This document shows, one piece after another, positions 14,440 to 23,566 of a stretch of DNA of 64,000 nt. The notes beneath the pieces are model-generated. The model searched no databases. It was not told the origin of the DNA and saw nothing but the letters and a program-made list of their open reading frames with translations. Every line of letters begins with the position of its first letter. The first letter of the stretch is position 1. The DNA comes from Nevskia ramosa DSM 11499 (GTDB lineage: Bacteria > Pseudomonadota > Gammaproteobacteria > Nevskiales > Nevskiaceae), in assembly GCF_000420645.1 (NCBI RefSeq), contig NZ_ATVI01000007.1, positions 62,001 to 126,000 on the forward strand, in the 5' to 3' direction. The position numbers and the translations under genes were made by a program.

Positions 14440-15974
14440 TGATGCAACTGCCTTCACGGACCCGACTGAGCCTGTTCGCTTCGGCCTTGTTTGCCAGCGG
14501 CTGCGCGCTGGGTCCGGACTTCACCACGCCTGCGGCTCCGGAAACCGCGCGCTACACCAGCGAAGCGCTGCCCGGTGCGACCGTTTCCACCGCAGTCGTG
14601 GGCGGTGAAGCGCAACAGTTCCTGGCCGGCAAAGCACTGCCGGATCGCTGGTGGACGCTGTTCGGTGCGCCGAAGCTCGATGCGCTGGTCGAACAGGCCC
14701 TGATCGCCAGCCCGAGCGTCGCTTCCGCGCAGGCGGCGCTGCGCGTGGCTCAGCTTAACTATCGCGCCGAACGTTCCAGCCTGTTCCCTACGGTGGACGG
14801 CACTTTCGATGCCTCGCGCCAGAAAATCGATACCGCCACCTTCGGTAATCCAGGCGGCGGCGGCGTGATCTACAACCTGTACAACACCTCTGTCGGCGTC
14901 AGCTACGGGCTCGATCTGTGGGGCGGCACGCGGCGCGGCGTCGAAGCCGAGCGGGCGGCCGCCGAGTTCCAGCAATGGCAGCTTGAAGCCACCTATCAGA
15001 CGCTGATCGCCAACGTCGTCACCACGGCGTTCCGCGAGATCGAGCAGCGCACCCTGATGGTCGGCCAGGAGCTGGTGATCCGGCAGCAGGAATCGCTGCT
15101 GAAGATCACCCAGGCCCGTTATGACAGTGGCGCCATCGCTCGCTCCGAACTGCTGTCGATGCAGTCGCAGGTCGCTACCGAGCGCGGCAAGCTGCCGGCC
15201 TACAAGCTGGCGATGACCCAGGCGCAGAACCAGCTCGCGGTCTATCTCGGCAAGCTGCCGAGCGAGTACGTCAGCGCGCCGTTCGAACTCGATGAACTGA
15301 ACTTGCCGCAGGAGCTGCCGATCTCGCTGCCGTCGTCGCTGGTCCGTCAGCGGCCTGACATCCGGGCTGCGGAAGCGACGATGCACGAGGCGTCGGCACG
15401 GGTCGGCGTGGCCACGGCGAACCTGCTGCCGCAGATCGCGCTGACCGCCAAGTTCGGCACCCAGGCTTCGGTCATCGATCAGCTGTTCACCGGCAATGTC
15501 TGGTCGATTGCCGGCAATGTCACCCAGCCTCTGTTCAATGCCGGAAAGCTGCGAGCCGAACGCCGTGCCGCATTCGCGACTCTCGACAAGACGGCGGCCG
15601 ATTACCGGCAGACCGTGCTCGATGCCTTCCGCAATGTCGCCGATGCGCTGCGTGCACTGGAAACCGACGCCGAGTATCTGCAGGCCCAGTACACCGCCGC
15701 TGATTTGTCTGCGCAGAGCCTGAAACTGACCGAAAGCCAGTACAAGCTCGGCAGCAGCAGCTCGCTGGCCGTGCTCGATGCCCAGACCCGCGATACCCAG
15801 GCCCGCGCCGGCTACATCGCCGCCCGCGTCTCCCGTCTCAGCGATACCGCCGCGCTGTTCCAGGCGCTTGGCGGCGGCTGGGCAACCCGAAATGCAGACG
15901 CCGAACTGCCCAATGGCCCGCCGGGCGGCACGCTGCCGACCGAATCGGCCAGCTCATCCGTGGGTGCGCCGTGA
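14439..15974 (+). CDS. Outer-membrane efflux lipoprotein, NodT/OprM type
   Basis: 511 residues. The signal ends in a lipobox (FASGC), giving a lipid-anchored mature protein that begins ALGPDF. Two OEP repeats follow: the RWWTLFGAPKLDALVEQAL helix near residue 70, AALRVAQLNYRAERSSLFPT, and in the second half SLVRQRPDIRAAEATMHEAS followed by NLLPQIALTAKFG and LFNAGKLRAERRAA. TolC-like trimers form the outer-membrane channel of tripartite pumps. SD AGAGGA lies 10 bases upstream; GTG 14436 or ATG 14442 are other starts. Overlap with tetR and position before the adaptor and RND genes define the operon. Confidence 0.92.
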   Translation: MMQLPSRTRLSLFASALFASGCALGPDFTTPAAPETARYTSEALPGATVSTAVVGGEAQQFLAGKALPDRWWTLFGAPKLDALVEQALIASPSVASAQAALRVAQLNYRAERSSLFPTVDGTFDASRQKIDTATFGNPGGGGVIYNLYNTSVGVSYGLDLWGGTRRGVEAERAAAEFQQWQLEATYQTLIANVVTTAFREIEQRTLMVGQELVIRQQESLLKITQARYDSGAIARSELLSMQSQVATERGKLPAYKLAMTQAQNQLAVYLGKLPSEYVSAPFELDELNLPQELPISLPSSLVRQRPDIRAAEATMHEASARVGVATANLLPQIALTAKFGTQASVIDQLFTGNVWSIAGNVTQPLFNAGKLRAERRAAFATLDKTAADYRQTVLDAFRNVADALRALETDAEYLQAQYTAADLSAQSLKLTESQYKLGSSSSLAVLDAQTRDTQARAGYIAARVSRLSDTAALFQALGGGWATRNADAELPNGPPGGTLPTESASSSVGAP

Positions 15975-16062
15975 TCGCCGCCCCCAACTGCTGCACACGA
16001 TCATCCAATCACTCGACTGACCGCGCCTCGAAGCTCGGAATGCAAAACTCCCGGAGAACCTC

Positions 16063-17343
16063 ATGAAGCGCTGGCTCACCCTCATCGGCGTCGTCGTTCT
16101 GATCCTGGTCGTCATCGTCGGCGTCAAGGCGTTTCAGATCAAAAAAATGATGGCCGGCTTCGCGGCCGCGCCGGAACCGCAGGTCGCGGTTTCCACGCTG
16201 ACCGCCGCATTCGAAGAGTGGCAGCCGACCCAGGCCGCCGCGGGTTCGGTGCGTGCGGTGCGCGGCGTGACCCTGTCGACGGAAGTCGCGGGCCTGGTCG
16301 ACAACGTGTCGTTCCGCTCCGGTGACGAGGTCAAGGCTGGCGAGCGGCTGGTGCAGCTCAATGCGGTCAGCGATGTGGCCCGGCTCGATGCCCTGAAGGC
16401 CGATCTGCGGCTGGCCGAAAGCGTGGCCAAGCGTGATCAGGAACAGCGCAGCGCCGATGCGATCAGCCAGGCCCAGCTCGACCAGTCGGAATCGACTCTC
16501 GCCTCGGCACGCGCCGCAGTGGCCGAACAGGCAGCGACGGTAGCCAAGAAAACCATCGCCGCGCCGTTCTCGGGACGGCTCGGCATCTCGACGCTGAACC
16601 GCGGTCAGTACTTGAATCCGGGCGATGCGATTGTCAGCATCCAGCAGCTCGATCCGATCTACATCGACTTCAATCTGCCGCAGAAGGCGCTCGCCTCGTT
16701 GTCGCTGGGCCAGAAGGTATCGGCGGTGTCCGACAGCTTCCCCGGCGTCGCCTTCACCGGCGAGATCAGCGCCGTCGAGCCGGCGATCGATGCCGATACC
16801 CGCAACGTCAAGGTGCAGGCGACGCTGAAGAATCCGGACAAGAAACTGCTGCCGGGCATGTTCGCCAATGTCGAAGTGACCGTCGGCGCCAAGGCTCGCT
16901 ATCTGACCGTGCCGCAGACCGCCGTCAGCTTCAATCCCTACGGTGAAACGGTGTTCCTGGTGGTGCCGCGCGGCAGCGAGAAGGCGGACGATCCGAACAC
17001 CCCGGCGGCGCTGAAGAAAACCCAGCGGCTCGACGCCGAGGACGCCAAGATCAAGTCGGCACAAGCTGCTGAAGTGGCCAAGGCGGAAGGCAAGGAAGCG
17101 CCAGCTGCTGCGCCCGCACCGCCGGCGCCAGCCTCCGACGCGCCGCCGGTGATGGTGGCTCGTCAAGTGTTCGTCACGGTCGGCCCGACCCGTGGCGATC
17201 AGGTGGCGATCCTGACCGGCGTCAAGGAAGGCGACATCGTCGTCACCAGCGGCCAGTTGAAGCTGAAGACCGGCATCAAGGTGGCGGTCAACAACGACGT
17301 GCAGCCGGCCAATAACGCCACTCCGAAGCCGGTCGACGAGTGA
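16063..17343 (+). CDS. RND efflux periplasmic adaptor (HlyD/MFP family)
   Basis: 426 residues. An N-terminal membrane anchor (VVLILVVIVGVKAFQI) precedes the adaptor domains: the lipoyl half GSVRAVRGVTLSTEVAGLVD, a short coiled-coil hairpin (residues about 105-155), the second lipoyl half KTIAAPFSGRLGISTLNRGQ, and the beta-barrel with PGMFANVEVTV. A charged, Ala/Pro-rich insertion of about 65 residues (KADDPNTPAALKKTQRL to APASDAPPVM) interrupts the membrane-proximal domain, longer than usual. GGAGAACCTC precedes the ATG. It links the inner-membrane pump to the outer-membrane channel. Confidence 0.92.
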   Translation: MKRWLTLIGVVVLILVVIVGVKAFQIKKMMAGFAAAPEPQVAVSTLTAAFEEWQPTQAAAGSVRAVRGVTLSTEVAGLVDNVSFRSGDEVKAGERLVQLNAVSDVARLDALKADLRLAESVAKRDQEQRSADAISQAQLDQSESTLASARAAVAEQAATVAKKTIAAPFSGRLGISTLNRGQYLNPGDAIVSIQQLDPIYIDFNLPQKALASLSLGQKVSAVSDSFPGVAFTGEISAVEPAIDADTRNVKVQATLKNPDKKLLPGMFANVEVTVGAKARYLTVPQTAVSFNPYGETVFLVVPRGSEKADDPNTPAALKKTQRLDAEDAKIKSAQAAEVAKAEGKEAPAAAPAPPAPASDAPPVMVARQVFVTVGPTRGDQVAILTGVKEGDIVVTSGQLKLKTGIKVAVNNDVQPANNATPKPVDE

Positions 17344-17392
17344 GCCGGTCCCTGTTCACTGGCCCCGCTCGCTCAAGGACGATGAGATCCTC

Positions 17393-20300
17393 ATGAAATT
17401 CACCGATCTGTTCATCAAGAAGCCGGTCCTGGCGACCGTCGTCAGCCTGATGATCCTGGTGCTCGGCCTGCGCTCGATGTTCGGGCTGCCGGTGCGCCAG
17501 TATCCGCTGACCGAAAATGCCACCGTGACCGTGACCACGGTCTATTACGGCGCCAACGCCGATGTCGTCGCCGGCTTCATCACCACGCCGATCGAAGCGG
17601 CCGTGGCGCAGGCGCAGGGCATCGACTACCTGACCTCGACCAGCGTCGCCGGCGCTTCGACGATCACTGCGACCCTGGTGCTCAACTACGACGCCAATCG
17701 TGCGTTGAACGAGATCAACACCAAGGTCCAGTCGGTGATCAACCAGCTGCCCGCGGAAGCGCAGCAGCCGGTGCTGACCGTACAGGTCGGTGAAGCAGTC
17801 GCGGCGATGTACATGGGTTTCCACTCGACGAGCATTCCGTCGAACAAGGTCACCGACTACATCGTTCGCGTCGTCCAGCCGAAGCTGCAGACGGTCTCTG
17901 GCGTCAAGCAGGCGGAATTGCTCGGCGGACGCCAGTTCGCGCTGCGCGCCTGGCTCGATCCGCAGAAGCTGGCCGCCGTCGGCCTGACCGCGGCTGACGT
18001 CTATACGGCCCTGTCCAACAACAATTACCTGTCGGCGCTGGGCACCACGCGCGGCGACATGGTCAGCGTCGATCTGACCGCCGGCACCGATCTGCATTCG
18101 ATCGAGCAATTCCAGAAGCTGGTCATCAAGCAGAAAGGCAGCTCGCTGGTGCGTCTGGAAGACGTCGCCAAGGTGTCGCTGGGTGCCGAAAGCTACGATT
18201 CCGGTACCCGCTTCGACGGCAAGCAGTCGGTCTTCATCGGCATCAAGGTGGCGCCGGACGCCAACGCGCTGACCGTGATCAAGAACGTCCGCGCCGCTTT
18301 CCCGGAACTGGTGGCCCAGCTTCCGGAAGGCCTGAAAGGCGAGATCGTCTACGACTCCACCGAGTACATCAGCGCCTCGATCAGCGAAGTGGAGAAGACG
18401 CTGATCGAAGCACTTGCCATCGTCACAGTGGTGATCTTCCTGTTCCTCGGCAGCTTCCGCTCGGTGATCATCCCGATCATCGCCATGCCGCTGAGCCTGA
18501 TCGGCGCGTTCTTCGTGATGCTGGTGCTCGGTTATTCGATCAACCTGCTGACCCTGCTGGCGCTGGTGCTGGCGATCGGCCTGGTCGTCGATGACGCGAT
18601 CATCGTCGTCGAGAACGTCGACCGTCACATGAAGATGGGCAAGACGCCGCTGCAGGCGGCGCTGGTCGGCGCCCGCGAACTGGCCGGGCCGATCATCGCG
18701 ATCTCGGTGGTGTTGATCGCGGTCTATGTGCCGATCGGCTTCCAGGGCGGCCTGACCGGCGTGCTGTTCTCCGAGTTCGCGTTCACCCTGGCCGGTGCGG
18801 TCGCGGTATCTGCCGTGGTGGCGCTGACTCTGTCGCCGATGATGTGCGCGATGTTCCTGCGCGACGATCACGGCTCCAACCGCTTCGTGCAGATGCTCGA
18901 TCGCAACTTCGAGCGCTTCTCGGCTTCCTATCGGCGGATGCTCGGCCGGATGCTCAACGGCTGGGTCACCATCGTGGTCTTCGGCTTCGTGATCATGGGC
19001 CTGATCGCGGTGATGATGGTGATGCCGATGGCCGGCGTACTCGCGAAAAGCGAACTGGCGCCAGCCGAAGATCAGGGCTTTCTGATCCACATCGTCAGCG
19101 GTCCGCCGAATGCGACGCTGAAGCAGATGTCGACCTACACCGACCAGATCTACGGCGTGATGAAGGAAACGCCGGAGTACGCCAGCGCGTTCCAGATCGA
19201 AGGCGTCGGCACGGTCAACTCCGGAATCGGCGGCTTCGTGGCCGTGCCGTACGCGGATCGCACACGCGATACCAATGCGCTGTCGGTCGATCTCCAGAAT
19301 CGCAGCAACAAGATTGCCGGTGCCAACATCTTCTGGGTCAATCCACCGCCGCTGCCCGGTGGCGGCAATGGCCTGCCGATCCAGTTCGTGATCAACACTA
19401 CCGATTCCTTCGAGAAGCTCTATGCGGTGGCCGATGCCGTGGTCAGCAAGGCGCAGGCGACCGGCAAGTTCTACGTGCTCGACAACGGCCTGAAGATCGA
19501 CAAGCCGCAGACCACGGTCAACGTCGATCGCGACAAGGTGGCCGCACTTGGTCTGACCATGCGCGATGTCGGCGGCGCGCTCGGTTCATTGCTGGGCGGC
19601 GGCTACGTCAACTACTTCTCGATCGAGGGGCGTTCGTACAAGGTCATTCCGCAGGTGCAGACCAGCGATCGCCTGAATGCCGATCAGCTGGACAACTACT
19701 ACATCCGCACTTCGACCGGTGGCATGGTGCCGGCTTCGACCGTGGTGACGCTGAAGACCGAAACCGTGCCGCAGTCGATTCCGCACTTTCAGCAGATGAA
19801 CTCGGCCACCATCGGCGCCGTATTCGGCGGCACCCAGGGTGAAGCGCTGAAGATCCTCAACGACATCGCCAAGGAAACCCTGCCGCAGGGCTACACGATC
19901 GATTACGGCGGTGTGTCGCGGCAGTACGTCCGGGAATCCGGCGGCTTCCTGACCACCATGGTGTTCGCACTGGTGATCATCTTCCTGACCCTGGCCGCGC
20001 AGTTCGAAAGCTTCCGCGATCCGCTGGTGGTGATGATGTCGGTGCCGATGGCGATCTTCGGCGCGATGGTGTTCATCTTTCTGGACTTCGCCACGCTGAA
20101 CGTCTACACGCAAGTGGGACTGGTGACGCTGGTCGGCCTGATCGCCAAGCACGGCATCCTGATCGTGCAGTTCGCCAACGAGCAGGTGGCGCTGGGTCAC
20201 AGCAAGCGTGAAGCGATCGAGATCGCTGCCGAAACCCGTCTTCGGCCGATCCTGATGACCACCGCCGCGATGGTGCTCGGCGTCATGCCGCTGGTCATCG

Positions 20301-20491
20301 CCAGCGGTGCCGGCGCCGTAGGCCGCAATCACATGGGTCTGGTGATCGCCACCGGCATCACTATCGGCACCGTGTTCACGCTGTTCGTGGTCCCGGCGAT
20401 GTACCTGTGGCTGGCCAGCGCTCACAAGGCGAAGAAAACGCCGGCCGCCGAACCTGAGGCAACAACGGAGCCGGTTCCGCATCGGTTCTGA
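17393..20491 (+). CDS. RND multidrug efflux permease (HAE-1 type)
   Basis: 1032 residues, the full length of an AcrB-type pump. N-terminal LFIKKPVLATVVSLMILVLG is transmembrane helix 1; the proton-relay helix with VVDDAIIVVENVDRHM lies near residue 403; the second half repeats the layout (FVIMGLIAVMMVMPMAG, then the C-terminal helices with GLIAKHGILIVQFANEQ). Two large periplasmic loops form the substrate pocket and funnel. It exports drugs or other amphiphiles using the proton gradient. It follows the adaptor by 49 bases and is the last gene of the operon, closed by a strong terminator. Confidence 0.95.
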   Translation: MKFTDLFIKKPVLATVVSLMILVLGLRSMFGLPVRQYPLTENATVTVTTVYYGANADVVAGFITTPIEAAVAQAQGIDYLTSTSVAGASTITATLVLNYDANRALNEINTKVQSVINQLPAEAQQPVLTVQVGEAVAAMYMGFHSTSIPSNKVTDYIVRVVQPKLQTVSGVKQAELLGGRQFALRAWLDPQKLAAVGLTAADVYTALSNNNYLSALGTTRGDMVSVDLTAGTDLHSIEQFQKLVIKQKGSSLVRLEDVAKVSLGAESYDSGTRFDGKQSVFIGIKVAPDANALTVIKNVRAAFPELVAQLPEGLKGEIVYDSTEYISASISEVEKTLIEALAIVTVVIFLFLGSFRSVIIPIIAMPLSLIGAFFVMLVLGYSINLLTLLALVLAIGLVVDDAIIVVENVDRHMKMGKTPLQAALVGARELAGPIIAISVVLIAVYVPIGFQGGLTGVLFSEFAFTLAGAVAVSAVVALTLSPMMCAMFLRDDHGSNRFVQMLDRNFERFSASYRRMLGRMLNGWVTIVVFGFVIMGLIAVMMVMPMAGVLAKSELAPAEDQGFLIHIVSGPPNATLKQMSTYTDQIYGVMKETPEYASAFQIEGVGTVNSGIGGFVAVPYADRTRDTNALSVDLQNRSNKIAGANIFWVNPPPLPGGGNGLPIQFVINTTDSFEKLYAVADAVVSKAQATGKFYVLDNGLKIDKPQTTVNVDRDKVAALGLTMRDVGGALGSLLGGGYVNYFSIEGRSYKVIPQVQTSDRLNADQLDNYYIRTSTGGMVPASTVVTLKTETVPQSIPHFQQMNSATIGAVFGGTQGEALKILNDIAKETLPQGYTIDYGGVSRQYVRESGGFLTTMVFALVIIFLTLAAQFESFRDPLVVMMSVPMAIFGAMVFIFLDFATLNVYTQVGLVTLVGLIAKHGILIVQFANEQVALGHSKREAIEIAAETRLRPILMTTAAMVLGVMPLVIASGAGAVGRNHMGLVIATGITIGTVFTLFVVPAMYLWLASAHKAKKTPAAEPEATTEPVPHRF

Positions 20492-20515
20492 GTTCTTCGA
20501 ACCTAGGCGTACATG

Positions 20516-20557
20516 AAAAACCCCTGCATCCGGTGTTCGCCGGATGCAGGGGTTTTT
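20516..20557. terminator. Bidirectional terminator between RND pump and pepA
   Basis: A perfect 13-base-pair stem (20521-20533 with 20540-20552; arms CCCCTGCATCCGG and its complement) with a six-base loop, an A-run before and a T-run after. It can stop the plus-strand efflux operon and the minus-strand pepA transcript. Confidence 0.95.
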
Positions 20558-20609
20558 CGTTGCGCTGCGCGAGTGGAATGGACGGCCAAGCCGCCATTCC
20601 ACTCTGCGA

Positions 20610-22124
20610 TCAGTCGTCGCCGCGCTTCGCCGCCACGTTGATCAGGTACTGGGTCAGCAGCGGCACCGGGCGACCCGTCGCCGCCTTGCCGTGCCAGGCC
20701 GTGCCGGCGATGTCGAGATGCGCCCACTTCATCTTCTTGGTGAAGCGATGCAGGAACATGGCGGCGACGATCGCCCCTGCCTCACCAGCACCGACCGTCG
20801 CGATGTTGGCGATGTCGGCGAATTCGCTCTTGATCTGGCCGTCGTACTCATTCCACAGCGGCAGTTCCCAGGCGCGGTCACCAATCTGCTCGCCGGCAGC
20901 CAGCAACTGGCGCGCCAGACCCGGCTGATTCGAGAACAAACCCGAAGCGTGGCTGCCGAGCGCGACGACGCAGGCACCCGTCAGTGTGGCCATGTCGATG
21001 CAGATGCGCGGATCGTAGGTGCGTTCGGTATAGGTCAGCGCATCGCAGAGGATCAGGCGACCTTCGGCATCGGTATTCAGCACTTCGATGGTGATGCCGG
21101 CCATGCTGATGACGATGTCGCCCGGCTTGCTCGCCGCGCCATCAGGCAGGTTTTCGCTCGCCGCGACGACGCCGATGACATTGATCGGAAGCTTCAGTTC
21201 GGCCATTGCCGCGAAAGCGCCGATGACACTGGCGCCGCCGCACATGTCGAACTTCATTTCATCCATCTTTGCAGCCGGCTTGATGGAAATGCCGCCGGCG
21301 TCGAAGGTCAGACCCTTGCCGACCAGCGCGATCGGCGCTTCGCCCGGCGTGCCCTTCAGGTATTCCATGATGATCAGCTTCGCCGGCTGGCGACTGCCGC
21401 GGCTCACCGACAGCAGCGCGCCCATGCCGAGCGCTTCCATGTCCGACTCTTCGAGAATCTTGACCGTGAATTCGTACTTCTTGCCGAGATCGATGGCGGT
21501 CTGGGCCAGGAAGGTCGGCGTGCAGATATTGCCGGGCAGATTCGACAGCCGCTTGGCCAGCGAAACGCCTTCGGTGATCGCCTGCGCTTCCTGCAGCCCT
21601 TTCTCGCCGGCCGGCAGATCGCTGCGCCGGGGCACATCGAAAGTCAGGCGCTCGATCTTCGGCAGCACAATGTCTTCGCGCGACTTCTCGCCGCGCATTT
21701 CGTCAAAACGATAGAACTCGGTATCGGTGGCCAGCGCCGCCTGCAGCACGTTCCAATGATAGTCGCGCCCCTTGACCGGCAGATGCGTCAGATAGCTGAC
21801 GGCATCGATCGCGCCGGTATTTCGCAATGCCCGGGCGGCAGCCGAATGAACCTTGCGGAACGCGGCTTCATCGAAATCGCGCTCCTTGCCGAGGCCGACC
21901 AGCAGCACGCGATCGCAGAACACGCCGGACACGTTGTGCAGGACCACGGTGCGGCCGAGTTTGCCGTCCATGTCCCCCCGACGCATGATGCTGCCGAGCA
22001 GACCATCGCTGGCTTTATCGATTGTTTCGGCCGCTTCGGTGGTGTTGCGACGGTCAAAGATGCCGACAATGACGCAGGCAACACGTTGTTTCTCGGGGTT
22101 GCCGCTCTTGACGAAATATTCCAT
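20610..22124 (-). CDS. pepA: Leucyl aminopeptidase PepA (M17)
   Basis: 504 residues, the usual length. The metal-binding signature NTDAEGRLILCDALTY and the catalytic lysine segment VGKGLTFDAGGISIKP are both intact; SGLFSNQPGLARQLLAAGEQ and the terminal WAHLDIAGTAWHGKAATGRP also match the family. It removes N-terminal residues from peptides and in some bacteria acts as a DNA-binding helper of Xer recombination. It is divergent from lptF as in many gammaproteobacteria, but the usual downstream holC-valS is not here; a terminator follows instead. No strong SD is seen before the ATG. Confidence 0.95.
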   Translation of the reverse strand: MEYFVKSGNPEKQRVACVIVGIFDRRNTTEAAETIDKASDGLLGSIMRRGDMDGKLGRTVVLHNVSGVFCDRVLLVGLGKERDFDEAAFRKVHSAAARALRNTGAIDAVSYLTHLPVKGRDYHWNVLQAALATDTEFYRFDEMRGEKSREDIVLPKIERLTFDVPRRSDLPAGEKGLQEAQAITEGVSLAKRLSNLPGNICTPTFLAQTAIDLGKKYEFTVKILEESDMEALGMGALLSVSRGSRQPAKLIIMEYLKGTPGEAPIALVGKGLTFDAGGISIKPAAKMDEMKFDMCGGASVIGAFAAMAELKLPINVIGVVAASENLPDGAASKPGDIVISMAGITIEVLNTDAEGRLILCDALTYTERTYDPRICIDMATLTGACVVALGSHASGLFSNQPGLARQLLAAGEQIGDRAWELPLWNEYDGQIKSEFADIANIATVGAGEAGAIVAAMFLHRFTKKMKWAHLDIAGTAWHGKAATGRPVPLLTQYLINVAAKRGDD

Positions 22125-22492
22125 TTCGATCGTTCAGTTTCAGGAGTTAAGTAGGCAGGGTCGACAGATCGGCTGTTGATCTGAGAAATTTAAATTTGCT
22201 TATCCGAATCTAGCGAAAAATCACGATTTTGCTAGCGGTTTTTTTTTACCAGAGTTGGGAATTGAGTGCCTCTTTCGTCAAGAACCTGTCTTTTTCACCG
22301 ATTCTGATGAATTCTCACCGGCATGCCTGCAATTGCTCTGCCAGAAACTGTGACCCAGTTCCTTGACCGCACGTTTGATCGGATGATTCCGAAAGGCTTT
22401 TGCCGACGTCGCGACCCCGGTTCCGTTTCCCGCCGGCCTGCCAGCATCGGCTGGTGGTCAGTTACGATAGGGGCCGTGAACCATCATCTTTA
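22125..22492. other. Long AT-rich intergenic region between pepA and lptF, with a hairpin
   Basis: 368 bases without a gene, richer in A/T than the surroundings around 22180-22260. An inverted repeat CTAGC-AAAA-TC (22210-22235, with small bulges) is followed by a run of nine T (22239-22247), which would act as a terminator for plus-strand transcripts. No ORF with coding character is seen. It must hold the divergent promoters; otherwise unexplained. Confidence 0.45.
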
Positions 22493-23566
22493 ATGAACCA
22501 GCGCATTCTCGACCGCTACCTGCTGCGCGAAGTGTTGTCCGCGTGGGCGGCCGTCACTTTCATCCTGTTGGCGATCATGATCGCCACCCGTTTCGCCAGC
22601 GTGCTCGGCGTCGCCGCCAAGGGCGAGTTGCCGCGCGAGCTGCTGATGAACGTCGCGCTGCTGTCCAGCCTCCGCTATCTGGTGATCCTGATCCCGGTGT
22701 CGCTGCTGCTCGGCATCATGCTATCGCTCGGCCGGCTCTACAGCGATAACGAAATCACCGCAATGACTGCGTGTGGCTCAGGACTCGGTCGTCTCTATCG
22801 GCCCTTTCTCGGCCTGGCTGCGGTGCTGACCGGGCTGACCGCGGCGCTGTCGTTCTCGATCGGCCCCTGGGCGGGCCGGCAAGCGGATTTCCTGGTCAAG
22901 GATGCCAAGCGGCTGGTGCAGTTCACGCCATTCGAGGCTGGCCAGTTCAAGACCGTGGCGGGTGGCCGCGCGGTGTTCTATACCGATTCGATCAGTGCCG
23001 ATGGCCGCAACCTGGGCCGGGTATTCGCCGAGATCGAGGAAACGGCAGCGTCCAGCGTCGTCGTCGCCGATCACGGCGATCAACAGATCGACACGGTCAC
23101 TGGAGACCGCGTGGTCACCTTGCGCAACGGCCACCGCTATTCCGGCACGCCGGGTGACGCCGCCTACGAAGTGAGCAACTTCGATGCGTTGACCCTGCGC
23201 CTGTCGCCGCCGCCATTCACCTACCTCAACAACCAGCGCAAGCTCAGCCCGACCGCAGCGTTGCTCGGCAGCGATGATCCGAAGGATCTGGCCGAACTGC
23301 ATTTCCGCATCGCCGCGCCGGTATCGGTGCTGATCCTGGCGCTGCTCGCGGTGCCGCTGTCGCACCTGCGGCCACGGCAGGGCCGCTACAGCAAGATCGT
23401 CTTCGGCATCCTCGCCTACCTGCTCTACACCAACCTGCTCGGCGTCGGCCAGGCCTGGATCGGCAAGGGCCAGATGCCGACCGGCTTCGGCCTGTGGTGG
23501 GCGCATGCGCTGGTACTGGGTGCGGCGCTGTGGATGATCCGGCGCCGTCAGCAGGTCGTCGCATGA
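22493..23566 (+). CDS. lptF: LPS export permease LptF
   Basis: 357 residues from ATG 22493. YjgP/YjgQ layout: N-terminal ILDRYLLREVLSAWAAVTFI with membrane helices 1-3 (to about residue 120), a periplasmic beta-jellyroll (about 130-260, FKTVAGGRAVFYTDSISADG), and three helices at the C-terminus ending at an RRR tail. LptF with LptG forms the membrane part of the LptB2FGC transporter that extracts lipopolysaccharide from the inner membrane. The stop overlaps the lptG start (ATGA). Slightly shorter than E. coli LptF but complete. Confidence 0.93.
   Translation: MNQRILDRYLLREVLSAWAAVTFILLAIMIATRFASVLGVAAKGELPRELLMNVALLSSLRYLVILIPVSLLLGIMLSLGRLYSDNEITAMTACGSGLGRLYRPFLGLAAVLTGLTAALSFSIGPWAGRQADFLVKDAKRLVQFTPFEAGQFKTVAGGRAVFYTDSISADGRNLGRVFAEIEETAASSVVVADHGDQQIDTVTGDRVVTLRNGHRYSGTPGDAAYEVSNFDALTLRLSPPPFTYLNNQRKLSPTAALLGSDDPKDLAELHFRIAAPVSVLILALLAVPLSHLRPRQGRYSKIVFGILAYLLYTNLLGVGQAWIGKGQMPTGFGLWWAHALVLGAALWMIRRRQQVVA

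Noticed and set aside
17288-19090. 600-codon minus-strand frame under the RND pump
   Set aside because: Composition is His/Asp/Arg-rich without any fold features; overlaps a certain RND gene.
20544-22154. 536-codon plus-strand frame under pepA
   Set aside because: Antisense shadow; pepA is certain on the minus strand.
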